Below are positions 35,201 through 43,777 of a DNA stretch of 48,583 bases, piece after piece; position 1 is the first letter of the stretch, and the number at the start of each line of letters is the position of its first letter. The translations under genes were made by a program, and so were the position numbers. A model generated the notes under the pieces. It had not been told where the DNA came from. It made no database searches and worked only from the letters and a program-made list of their open reading frames with translations. Location: positions 1-48,583 of the forward strand of contig JBCDDJ010000002.1 in NCBI GenBank assembly GCA_039180385.1. Reading direction: 5' to 3'. This DNA comes from SIO4C1 sp039180385 (GTDB lineage: Bacteria > Cyanobacteriota > Cyanobacteriia > Phormidesmidales > Phormidesmidaceae).

Positions 35201-38200
35201 GAGCTGACCGACTGACGCGCTTCAGAGAAAATCCCTGAACGGTAGCTACCAATGTGCCACTGTCATCAAACAGCTCAATATCGGTGCTGAGTAGCTGATG
35301 GTTATCGAGCTGTTGGAGATTTTGGGTCCGGCACCAGAGGGTTGTGCTGAGGGGGACGTAAAGCGTCAGGTGTTTAATCTCAACCGGGATATAGAGATCT
35401 TGAGAATTTTTATCGATGGCCAGCCCGACTATCTGAAAACAGGCATCCAACAGGGCGGGGTGAAGTTTATAGGGGGCGGTTTCAACCCCCTCAGGTAGCT
35501 GGATCTGGCCAATCAAAGTGTCATCGGTTTGCCAGATCTGGCGAACGCCTTGAAACGCGGGGCCATATTGGAAGCCCTGCTGTTGGAGTTGCTGGTAAAA
35601 GGGGACAGCATCAGCAACGGTGGGCACTTGTTCAGGCTGGACAAAGTTTATTTGGGTGGGAGCCTCGGCCTGCTTGAGAAGTTTGCCGGTGGCGTGCAGG
35701 GTCCAGACGGGTTCCTCTTGAGAATCTCCCGAAGGCGCTTCTGCCGGGGTGCTAAAAATCTCGAAGCTGTAGGCGTCACTGGCCTCGGGTGTGTAGGCCT
35801 GATTGGCCTCCGGCGTCAAAATGCACTGTAGGCTGTAGGCGGTCTCGGACTGCAGGACAAGGGGCTGTTGAATATTGATATCTTCGAGGAGCAGTCGATC
35901 AGTTTTATAAAGGATGCTGCCAGCTGCGATCGCAATCTCCAAATACGCCGTTGCCGGGAGCACCGCCGTCTGCACAATCCGATGATCGTTCAAGAAACTG
36001 GGTGAATGCTGCTGTAAACAGCTCTCAAACTGGACAGTTTTGCTGGCGGAGCGCAGGCGCTGGCCCAGTAGCGGATGGGCGGCGGGCTGGGCGGTCACCG
36101 TCGGACCCTCGGTGAGCGATAGGGTGACATTTCCACTTTCTATCCAGTAGCGCTGGCGCTGGAAAGGATAGGTGGGCAGGGGCAGTCGCCGCCGCGGGTA
36201 GGGCTGGTCAAAGCCGAGCCAATCCACCCTGACGCCTTGGACGTAAAGCTGACTGAGGCTGTCTAACATGGCCTGCCAGTCTGACAGGGGCGGTCTGAGG
36301 CTGGGTAGCCAACTGACCTCTTTGTGAGCTTGACCATTCGCCGGGCTGCCAGCTGACCAACAGTGGCGACCCATGCCCAGCAAAATAGGTTTGGGGCCGA
36401 CCTCTAGCAAATGCTGGCAGTCGAGCTGGCTGAGGGTCTGCATCCCGGCGGCAAACTGCACGGGCTGGCTAATATGGCGACACCAGTAGTCGGCGGTGGC
36501 AATTTCATTGGTAGCCAACTGGCCAGTGAGATTAGACACCAGCTTCAGGCGCGGGGGTCGGTAGCTGATTTGCTCGGCAACCCGTCGAAAATCTTTTACC
36601 ATCGGGGCCATCAGCGGCGAGTGAAAGGCGTGGGAAACGGTGAGGGGCTTCAGCTTGAAACCGGCCTGGCTGAGTTTGGCAGTGAGGGCTGCGATCGCAT
36701 CGGCCTGCCCTGATATCACCGCGCTCTGGGGGCCGTTAATCGCAGCCAGGGCCACCTGACCGCCATAGGCCGCCAAATAGGGGCGCAGTTCCTCAACGCT
36801 GGCCAGCACAGACACCATCTGCCCCCCAGCGGGCAGCGCCTGCATCAGCCGTCCCCGTTCGGCAATCAGCTTGAGGCCCTCTTCCAGACTAAAGACACCC
36901 GCGATGCAGGCCGCCACGTATTCACCCACACTGTGGCCCATCACCACCGCCGGGCGAATGCCCCAGGACTGCCAAAGCTGGGCCAGGGCATATTCCAACG
37001 CAAACAGGGCGGGCTGGGTGTAGGCGGTTTGATTGAGTAAGTCGGCATTTCCCGACTCCCACATCACCGCCAGCAGCGGCTTTTCTAAATAGGGCGACAG
37101 CAGCGTCTGGCAGGTGTCGAGGGCCTCTCGAAAGACCGGCTGCTGGGTGGCATAGAGGGTCTGCCCCATGCCGATATACTGCGAGCCCTGGCCGGTGAAT
37201 AAGAACGCGACTTTAGAGGTTCCCAGTGTCGTGCCCTGAGCTGTATTAGGGGCTTCCTCCTTCTGGAGAAAGGTTTTGAGCTGCTCGGCAGCGACCGCTT
37301 GGGTGGGGGCCACCAGGCCGAGGCGATGGCTAAACTGGGCCCGACCCGCGTTGGCGGTGTGGCAAACCGAGGCAAAGGAGGCCCCGTCCGCAACCTCTGC
37401 CAGGTAGCACTGATAGTGCTCAGCCAGGGCGGTCAGGGCCCCAGGGGTTTTGGCCGAGAGAGTGAGCAGATGTAACGGTCGCTCAGGGGTCTCAGGGGGC
37501 AGCGGCGTCGCTGCCTTTGGAGCCTCCGCCAGGACGACGTGGGCATTGGTGCCGCTGGCCCCAAAGGAGCTGACGCCCGCAATTCGGGGTTTTGGCCCCG
37601 GTGCCCAGGGGGTGGGGTCAGCCACCACCTTCACAGGCAGGTCGTCCCAGGGGATGTAGGGGTTGGGTGCTTGAAAATGCAGGTGGGCGGGCAGCTGCTG
37701 CTGTTGCAGAGACAGCACCACTTTGATCACCCCGGCCACCCCGGCGGCGGACTCTAGATGACCGATGTTGGTTTTGACCGAGCCCAGTAAAATTGGCTGC
37801 TCAGCAGAGCGACCCTGCCCCAGGACCGCCGCACAGGCCTTGACCTCAATCGGGTCGCCCAAGGACGTGCCGGTGCCGTGGGCTTCGAGGTAATCTACCG
37901 CAGCGGGCTCGACCTTGGCCATTGCCAGAGCGTCCTGCAGCAGGGTCTCCTGCGCTGCCCGGTTGGGCACCGTAAAGCCGCTACTAGCGCCGTCCTGGTT
38001 GACGGCGGAGCCGCGAATCACGGCCAGAATATGATCGCCGTCGGCCTCGGCCTGGGAGAGGCGCTTCAGGACCAACACCCCGCAACCCTCACCGCGCACA
38101 AAGCCATCGGCGCTGGCATCAAAGGTCTTGCAGCGCCCGTCGGGGGACATCATCCGCGCCTTAGAGAGGGCCACCGTATTTTCCGGGGCCAGAATGACGT

Positions 38201-38909
38201 TGACGCCCCCGGCCAGGGCCTGGGTGCATTCGCCATTGCGGAGACTCTGGCAGGCCAGGTGAATCGCCACCAGGGACGACGAGCAGGCGGTATCGATGGC
38301 CATGCACGGCCCCTGCAGCCCGAGGGTGTAGGCCACCCGGCCGGGAATCGCATTGAGCACATTGCCCGAGCTGAAGTAGGCATCGAGCTTGCCGGACCGG
38401 GCCAGCCGGGAACCGTAGTCGTTAATCGTCGCGCCAATAAAAACGCCGGTGCGGCTGCCGCTGAGCTGTTCGGGCACCAGGGCGGCCTGTTCCAACGCTT
38501 CCCAGGCCACCTCCAGCAGCAGGCGCTGTTGGGGGTCCATGCTGGTGGCTTCGCGGGGGGAAATGTTGAAAAAGTGGGGGTCAAACTGATCGACGGCCTG
38601 CATAAACCCGCCATAGCGGGTATACATTTTCAGCGGGGCATCCGGGTCGGCGTCGTAGTAGGCGTTGATATCCCAGCGATCGGGGGGGACGGGTGCGATC
38701 GCATCTATCTGATTGGCCAGCAGCTCCCAAAACGCCTGGGGACTGTTGGCCCCGCCGGGGAACCGACAGCCCAGGCCAATGATGGCGATGGGCTCGGTTT
38801 TGGCCCGCTCCATCGCCTCGAGTTTGGCGCGGGCTTCTTTGACCGCAAGCAGCATGCGCTTGGCTGACGAGGCCTGGGGGCTGGTGGGTCGATCCTGGGA
38901 TACGGTCAT
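32253..38909 (-). CDS. PKS-C: type I PKS, KS-AT-DH-ER-KR-ACP
   Basis: 2218 residues. The N-terminal docking helix (about 18-36) precedes KS 39-465 with Cys209, His344 and His384. AT 568-870 has GHSVG (Ser660) and VSHAFH at 758-763, predicting malonyl-CoA. DH 944-1230 has His976 and Asp1155. A KR-like structural region precedes the ER (about 1470-1790), which carries HSAAGGVG. The KR (about 1810-2010) has GGLGALG and a B-type LDD. The ACP (about 2095-2170) has GMDS. It performs one malonate extension with full reduction. The start codon overlaps the PKS-B stop (ATGA), and PKS-D begins 14 bp after its TGA. From the DH onward it is strikingly similar to PKS-A, indicating that the two arose by gene duplication. 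The acidic helical tail is a probable C-terminal docking element. Confidence 0.95.
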   Translation of the reverse strand: MTVSQDRPTSPQASSAKRMLLAVKEARAKLEAMERAKTEPIAIIGLGCRFPGGANSPQAFWELLANQIDAIAPVPPDRWDINAYYDADPDAPLKMYTRYGGFMQAVDQFDPHFFNISPREATSMDPQQRLLLEVAWEALEQAALVPEQLSGSRTGVFIGATINDYGSRLARSGKLDAYFSSGNVLNAIPGRVAYTLGLQGPCMAIDTACSSSLVAIHLACQSLRNGECTQALAGGVNVILAPENTVALSKARMMSPDGRCKTFDASADGFVRGEGCGVLVLKRLSQAEADGDHILAVIRGSAVNQDGASSGFTVPNRAAQETLLQDALAMAKVEPAAVDYLEAHGTGTSLGDPIEVKACAAVLGQGRSAEQPILLGSVKTNIGHLESAAGVAGVIKVVLSLQQQQLPAHLHFQAPNPYIPWDDLPVKVVADPTPWAPGPKPRIAGVSSFGASGTNAHVVLAEAPKAATPLPPETPERPLHLLTLSAKTPGALTALAEHYQCYLAEVADGASFASVCHTANAGRAQFSHRLGLVAPTQAVAAEQLKTFLQKEEAPNTAQGTTLGTSKVAFLFTGQGSQYIGMGQTLYATQQPVFREALDTCQTLLSPYLEKPLLAVMWESGNADLLNQTAYTQPALFALEYALAQLWQSWGIRPAVVMGHSVGEYVAACIAGVFSLEEGLKLIAERGRLMQALPAGGQMVSVLASVEELRPYLAAYGGQVALAAINGPQSAVISGQADAIAALTAKLSQAGFKLKPLTVSHAFHSPLMAPMVKDFRRVAEQISYRPPRLKLVSNLTGQLATNEIATADYWCRHISQPVQFAAGMQTLSQLDCQHLLEVGPKPILLGMGRHCWSAGSPANGQAHKEVSWLPSLRPPLSDWQAMLDSLSQLYVQGVRVDWLGFDQPYPRRRLPLPTYPFQRQRYWIESGNVTLSLTEGPTVTAQPAAHPLLGQRLRSASKTVQFESCLQQHSPSFLNDHRIVQTAVLPATAYLEIAIAAGSILYKTDRLLLEDINIQQPLVLQSETAYSLQCILTPEANQAYTPEASDAYSFEIFSTPAEAPSGDSQEEPVWTLHATGKLLKQAEAPTQINFVQPEQVPTVADAVPFYQQLQQQGFQYGPAFQGVRQIWQTDDTLIGQIQLPEGVETAPYKLHPALLDACFQIVGLAIDKNSQDLYIPVEIKHLTLYVPLSTTLWCRTQNLQQLDNHQLLSTDIELFDDSGTLVATVQGFSLKRVSRSALERMLQPDFDQWLYRLDWQPISLPTAQSPVETDHWLIFSDETNTSLLEQFEAAQVGYTQITIGDRFEQRSESVFQLDPTRPDQYAQLLDALPVNVNGIVHLWGASPTEANDLSLEALQQSQRYSCGSVLHLLQAWVADGRSLPNGLWLVTRGTQAVGSDNPLQPQQSSLWGLGRVIALEHPELRCHCLDLDPEAAIPPLLDELYGGDPDHQIAYRGDQRYAARLVRYQSPGQAAALPNEPFQVRIREYGVLENLERVPMTRRPPGPGEVEIEVRSVGLNFRDVLNALGMIKAFTEEMGITDTQDVPFGGECAGIVSAVGEGVTHVQVGDAVIAAQAIGSLSSFVTLPADFVVPKPDTLSFEQAATLPTAFITAYYALHERAQLKKDERVLIHSAAGGVGQAAVQVAQWLGAEVWGTASPSKWSTLKDMGVSQVFNSRLVEFAQEILTATEGEGVDVVLNSLNGEFIPSSLAALGQRGRFVEIGKIGIWSPDQMAAQRPDVRYEPFDMLDISLENTATIRQLLETLMPMFEAGTLHPLNQVCFSIENLVEAFRYMAQAKHIGKVVITLPERAEETQTDLAGDQPAFEVRGEGAYLITGGLGALGLQVAQWLVVRGAKHLALMGRSDPSQQATEVIETLRQGGATVQVPKADVADAEGLGGAIAQISAPLKGIFHTAGVLDDAMLVGQSWPSFERVMQPKIAGTWLLHQLSAAHDLDCFVCFSSVSALVGSPGQANYAAANAFMDGLAHHRRSLGLPALSVNWGPWANSGMAAALHSRNQARWAAQGVSLIEPSHGLALMNRLLAQPRFPQAAVLPVDWRVYLSQLPPTVELPLLQAFAAEREGQTAPFLAELEAVAPSQQRPLLLSHLQSQLAKVLGLASTEYLDPQQGFADLGMDSLMAVELRNRLQSSLGCAIPTTMAFDYPTIAALATHLAEVLALPAEATEDPLADLLIETENPEPSADDLSDDEAEALLMSKLDSMRY

Positions 38910-41900
38910 GGTGATTCCTCCGTCAGCAAAGTTTCTAGGGCGTCTAGCTCCTGGGCCAGCAGCGCGTCTACGTCTTCGTCAGCGATCTGCTCTACCGCCG
39001 TCGCCAAATCGGGCTCAGCCTGGGCAGCGGCGCTGTCGGGTAGCTCGGTTTGCCAGTGCAGCACCTCGCGGGCCAGGTAGTCGGCCAACGCCTGCAAACT
39101 CGGGGCCTCAATCAGCAGGGTGGCGGGCAGGGTCGCCGCCAGGCTGGTTTCTAGCTGGGTCTTAAGCTCCACCGCCATGAGCGAATCCATGCCCATGTCA
39201 AAAAAGCCCTGCTGCGGTCGGGGCAGCTTCGCCGGGTCGCTAATCTTCAGCACCCGACCCACCTCTGATTGCAGATAGGCGACCAGCGCCTCCTGACGGT
39301 CTTCGAGGAGGGTCTCCGCCAGGGTTTGCCAGATAGCAGCTCGCTGTTTTTGTGGCGGCGTGGCTGTGCGGTCTCCGAGCCGGGCGAGTAGCGGTCGAGT
39401 CCCCGCCACCTCGTACAGACTGCGGAACCGCGACCAGTCCACCTTCGCCACCGTGGTCTGTACGGCATCGCTGCGCAGCAGGTGGCCCATCGCCGACAGG
39501 CCCACGGTGGGGAGCAAGGCTTCTAACCCACGGCTGCTCAACCAGGACTGCGACTCATCGGCCACCATGCCGCCCTCGGCCCAGGGTCCCCAGTTGATGC
39601 TGAGGGCGGGCAGCCCCTGCTGGCGTCGGTAGTGGGCCAGCCCGTCGAGGAAATGGTTGGCCGCGGCGTAGTGGGCCAGCCCCTTAGAGCCCCACACCGA
39701 CGAAATCGACGAGAAGCTAATCCAGAAATCCAGGGGGCGGGTTTGGGTCAGGCAGTGCAGGTTCCAGGCCCCGACCAGCTTGGGCTGCAGAATCTTGACA
39801 AAGGTGTCCCAGTCGAGGGTGGCGATAGCCTGGGTGTCGGCCACCCCCGCCGCATGCACGATGCCCGCCAGGGGCGGCAGGGTCTTATCAATGTGGGTAA
39901 ACAGCCGCTGCAGGTCTTCTATCTGATTAACATCGGCCTGCTCGACTAAAACTTGGGCCCCCTGGCTTTCTAAATAGGCGATGCGCTCCTGGGCGGTGGG
40001 GGTGGGGGCCCGGCGACTGGTTAGCAACAGCTGACTTGCCCCCTGACCCACCAGCCACTGGGCCACCTGTAAGCCTAGGGACCCTAATCCTCCCGTAATC
40101 AGGTAAGTAGACTCTGCTTTCACCGGCAGCGGGTGTGTCGGCTGAGGCTGACTGGGCACCAACCGGGCCACGTACCGAGCGCTATCAGCGCGCAGGGCAA
40201 TCTGGTCTTCGGGGGAGCCCGCCAGGTGGGTTTGCACCTCGGCCACCAGGCGCTCGGCGACCAGATCGACGGCCAAGTCGGCGGCGGGCAGGTCGCACAG
40301 CCCACCCCAAAATTGGGGATATTCCAGCGAAATCACCCGCGCCATGCCCCAGAGCGGTGCCTGGGCCACAGCGGTTTGGGCAATCTCAACGGGCATCGCC
40401 CCCTGGGTGGCAAACCAGACCTTGGGGGCCGTTTCCCACGGCTGCTGGGCCAGCACCTGGAGCAGATACAGGGCACTGCCACAGCTGTGCAGCTGGGTTT
40501 CTAGCAGGGTATCGGCGGTGGGGGTGGTGGCTTCTAGACTCCACAGGTGCAAAATGCCCTGCAGGTTGTCCTGGGCGGCGACCGCCTCGATCACCCGCTT
40601 GAAATCGTCTGGGTGGGTGGGGTCAATACACCAGCGGCGTTCCGCCAGTCTCTGGTAGGGGGCCTGGGCATAAACCTGGGTCCAGGTGCCCCCCTGTTTT
40701 TCGATGGCGTCTGCGATCGCATCGCCGTTGCGGTCTGCAAAAATCAGCCAGTGACCGAGGGGGGCGGTGGCTTGGGCCGGGGCGGGCTGGGCCTGCCACT
40801 CGACAGTATAAAACCAGTCTTCTAAATCGGGTAAGGGGCTTGCTTCAGCCTGATGTTGTTGCACCAGCGTGTCGAGCAGGGTGGGCAGTAAGCTCTGCTG
40901 CTCCGCTGAGAGCGACAGGCGGTTGGCAATCAGCGTCGTCAGAGTCTCGGTTTGACCCTGTTGAATGGCTTCGATGACGGTGCTCTGAGAAGTGCCCTGG
41001 GAGATTTCACGGCCATCGTCAAGCCCCTCTGCCTTGTAAATCTCTCGCTGAAAGGCGTAGGTGGGCAGCGGAATGCGCCGATAGCCACCCCCCTGGTTGA
41101 ACGCCAACCAGTCAATCTTCACGCCTTGGTGGTAGAGCTGGGCCAGGCTTTCTAGCAGGGTTTGCCAGTCGGGTTGACCGGGTCTGAGGCTGGGCAGTGA
41201 GACCGGCGGCGCAGCCTGGTCAGGCCAGCACGGCTGGGCCATCCCCAACAGCACCGGCTTTGGCCCCACCTCCAGCAGCAACCCACAGCCCTGGGCCTGC
41301 ACCGCCTGGATGCCCGCTGCAAACCGAACCGGCTCCAGGATATGGCGGCACCAGTAGTCGGCGGTGGCCATCTCGGCGGACACCTGGCCGGTGAGGTTAG
41401 AAACCATATCGATGCTGGGCAGCGCATAGGAGATGGACTCCGCCACGCGCCTAAAGTCCGCCACCATCGGAGCCATCAGCGGCGAGTGAAAGGCGTGGGA
41501 AACCTGCAGCGGTTTGTGCTTAATGCCCAACTGGTCTAGCTGTTTGCAGAGGGTTTGGAGCGCTTTTTCTGGGCCTGAGATGACCACACTCTCAGGGCCG
41601 TTGATGGCCGCAATGACGATCTGGGGGCCACTCCCGTTGGTTTGGTCGGCGATCATTTGCCGGATATGGGCCTCGGTGGTCATCACCGCCACCATGCCGC
41701 CCGTCTTAGGCAGGGCCTGCATCAGCCGTCCGCGCTCGGCAATCAGCTTCAGCCCGGCTTCTAAACTAAACACCCCGGCAATGCAGGCGGCGACATACTC
41801 ACCCACACTGTGGCCCATCACCATATCAGGGAGTATCCCCCAGGCCTGCCAGAGCTGGGCCAGGGCGTATTCCACCGCAAACAGAGCGGGTTGGGTGTAG

Positions 41901-43777
41901 GCGGTTTCGTGGAGGCGCTCTGAGTTCGGGGCAGAGTCTGACGGATACAAGAGATCGATGAGAGAACCGTCGAGGGATGGCTGCAACAACTCGTCGCAGC
42001 GATCGATTGCCTGGCGAAAGACCGGCTGGCTGGCGTAGAGCGATTGCCCCATGCCCACCCACTGGGACCCCTGACCGGTGAACAAAAAGGCCAGCGGGGC
42101 AGGGCGGTTGCTGACTTCCCCCTGCTGGCAGCCGAGGGGAACCTGGCCCGCGTGAAGTTGAGCTAACTGGTCTCGAAGTTGAGCCGTGTCGGTTGCGATC
42201 GCGCTCAGCCGATACTCAAAATGCGCCCGCCCCACGTGGGTGGTGAAACACACATCCCCAAGGGCGACATCTGGATGGTTGTCTAGATAATCTTGATACT
42301 TAAGCACCAGCTGCTGTAGGGATTCCGGCGACCTGGCCGACAGGGTGAACAGCTGCAGCGGGCGCGAGTCGGTTTCTGTCTTTTCAGAAGGAGACTCTTC
42401 CTCTCGCGGGGCCGCTTCGAGGATCACGTGGGCATTGGTGCCGCTAAAGCCAAAGGAACTCACCCCCGCCAGCTGCTGACCTGACCAGGGCATCGACTCC
42501 GTCGCCACTTTAATCGGATGGCGCTGCCAGTCAATGTGGGGGCTGGGCTGCTGGCAGTGGAGACTCCGGGGAATCTCTCTTTTCTGGAGGGCCAGCACCG
42601 TTTTGATAAACCCGGCGATGCCCGCTGCTCCCTCCAGGTGGCCAATGTTGGTTTTGACAGAGCCGACCCAGAGCGGCGCGTCCCGGTGCTGGCCAAAGAC
42701 CGCCCCCAGCGCGCCAATCTCAATCGGGTCCCCCAGGGCGGTGCCGGTGCCGTGGGCTTCAAGGTAGCTCACCTGGGTCGGGTCAACGTTGCCGCTGGCC
42801 AGGGCCTGGCGAATGACCGTCTGCTGGGCCGGGCCGTTGGGGACGGTGAGCCCGCTGCTGCGCCCGTCCTGGTTGATGGCGGAGCCGCGAATCACGGCCT
42901 GGATAGGGTCCTGGTTTGCGATCGCGTCCGACAGTCGCTTCAGCACCACAACGCCGCAGCCCTCACCGCGCACATAGCCATCCGCCGCCGCATCAAACGT
43001 CTTACAGCGACCGTCCGGGGCCAGCATGTTGGCCTTAGAGAAGTTGATCGTCGCCTCTGGGCTCAGGATGCGATTTACCCCACCCGCCAGGGCAAAATCA
43101 CATTCCCCCTGGCGCAGGCTTTGCACCGCCAGATGCACCGCCACCAGCGAGGACGAACAGGCCGTATCCACCGAGACACTGGGCCCGGTCAAGCCAAACA
43201 GATAAGAGAGTCGCCCCGCCGCTACGCTGTGGGTGTTGCCCGTGCCCAGGTAGGCATCAATCTGATCGGGGCCTCGCCGCAGCAGCCGCTGAGAATAGTC
43301 ACTGCTACAAATCCCCACAAACACGCCAGCCCGGCTCCCTGAGAGCATATCCGGAGCCTGCCCTGCCTGTTCCAGCGCCTCCCAGCTCACCTCCAGCAGC
43401 AGCCGCTGTTGCGGGTCCAGAGTCATTGCCTCCCGGGGCGAGAGACCAAAAAAGTACGGGTCAAATTCATAAAGTTGTTCCACAAACCCGCCATCGCGAG
43501 TCACCATCTTTCCAGGCGACTGGGGGTTGGGGTCATAATACTGGTCAATATCCCAGCGATCGCCCGGCACCGGGGTAATCGCATCTTGCCCCGTTTGCAA
43601 CAGGTGCCAAAACGCGTCGGGCGTATCCGCCCCGCCCGGAAACCGACAGCCCATGCCAATCACCGCGATCGGTTCTGTCTTAGCCGTTTCTAGCTGGTTG
43701 AGCTTTTGTCGCATCTCGCGCAGCTCCAGCAGCGCCTGTTTCATCAACCCCTGCGAAGAATTATTCGGCTGGTTCAT
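38906..43777 (-). CDS. PKS-B: type I PKS, KS-AT-KR-ACP
   Basis: 1623 residues. The docking helix (about 12-32) precedes KS 34-455 with Cys207, His342 and His380. The AT follows with GHSVG and VSHAFH (malonyl). There is no DH or ER. The KR has GGLGSLG, lacks the LDD motif (GVADTQA instead) and has a Trp eight residues before the catalytic Tyr (SSVWGSKGLAHY). By the usual rules this is an A-type KR, giving an L-beta-hydroxyl. The ACP near the C-terminus has GMDS. This module therefore leaves a hydroxyl in the chain, the natural handle for the glycosyl- or sulfotransferase. The start overlaps the PKS-A stop and its own stop overlaps the PKS-C start, both as ATGA. Confidence 0.95.
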   Translation of the reverse strand: MNQPNNSSQGLMKQALLELREMRQKLNQLETAKTEPIAVIGMGCRFPGGADTPDAFWHLLQTGQDAITPVPGDRWDIDQYYDPNPQSPGKMVTRDGGFVEQLYEFDPYFFGLSPREAMTLDPQQRLLLEVSWEALEQAGQAPDMLSGSRAGVFVGICSSDYSQRLLRRGPDQIDAYLGTGNTHSVAAGRLSYLFGLTGPSVSVDTACSSSLVAVHLAVQSLRQGECDFALAGGVNRILSPEATINFSKANMLAPDGRCKTFDAAADGYVRGEGCGVVVLKRLSDAIANQDPIQAVIRGSAINQDGRSSGLTVPNGPAQQTVIRQALASGNVDPTQVSYLEAHGTGTALGDPIEIGALGAVFGQHRDAPLWVGSVKTNIGHLEGAAGIAGFIKTVLALQKREIPRSLHCQQPSPHIDWQRHPIKVATESMPWSGQQLAGVSSFGFSGTNAHVILEAAPREEESPSEKTETDSRPLQLFTLSARSPESLQQLVLKYQDYLDNHPDVALGDVCFTTHVGRAHFEYRLSAIATDTAQLRDQLAQLHAGQVPLGCQQGEVSNRPAPLAFLFTGQGSQWVGMGQSLYASQPVFRQAIDRCDELLQPSLDGSLIDLLYPSDSAPNSERLHETAYTQPALFAVEYALAQLWQAWGILPDMVMGHSVGEYVAACIAGVFSLEAGLKLIAERGRLMQALPKTGGMVAVMTTEAHIRQMIADQTNGSGPQIVIAAINGPESVVISGPEKALQTLCKQLDQLGIKHKPLQVSHAFHSPLMAPMVADFRRVAESISYALPSIDMVSNLTGQVSAEMATADYWCRHILEPVRFAAGIQAVQAQGCGLLLEVGPKPVLLGMAQPCWPDQAAPPVSLPSLRPGQPDWQTLLESLAQLYHQGVKIDWLAFNQGGGYRRIPLPTYAFQREIYKAEGLDDGREISQGTSQSTVIEAIQQGQTETLTTLIANRLSLSAEQQSLLPTLLDTLVQQHQAEASPLPDLEDWFYTVEWQAQPAPAQATAPLGHWLIFADRNGDAIADAIEKQGGTWTQVYAQAPYQRLAERRWCIDPTHPDDFKRVIEAVAAQDNLQGILHLWSLEATTPTADTLLETQLHSCGSALYLLQVLAQQPWETAPKVWFATQGAMPVEIAQTAVAQAPLWGMARVISLEYPQFWGGLCDLPAADLAVDLVAERLVAEVQTHLAGSPEDQIALRADSARYVARLVPSQPQPTHPLPVKAESTYLITGGLGSLGLQVAQWLVGQGASQLLLTSRRAPTPTAQERIAYLESQGAQVLVEQADVNQIEDLQRLFTHIDKTLPPLAGIVHAAGVADTQAIATLDWDTFVKILQPKLVGAWNLHCLTQTRPLDFWISFSSISSVWGSKGLAHYAAANHFLDGLAHYRRQQGLPALSINWGPWAEGGMVADESQSWLSSRGLEALLPTVGLSAMGHLLRSDAVQTTVAKVDWSRFRSLYEVAGTRPLLARLGDRTATPPQKQRAAIWQTLAETLLEDRQEALVAYLQSEVGRVLKISDPAKLPRPQQGFFDMGMDSLMAVELKTQLETSLAATLPATLLIEAPSLQALADYLAREVLHWQTELPDSAAAQAEPDLATAVEQIADEDVDALLAQELDALETLLTEESP

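Noticed and set aside
37878..38867. Long plus-strand ORF (329 codons) opposite PKS-C, and similar ones opposite the other PKS genes (for example 44338-45204 and 42518-43342)
   Set aside because: They run antisense to clear KS, AT or KR coding sequence, show Gly/Arg/His-rich compositions typical of shadow frames, and have no domain of their own.
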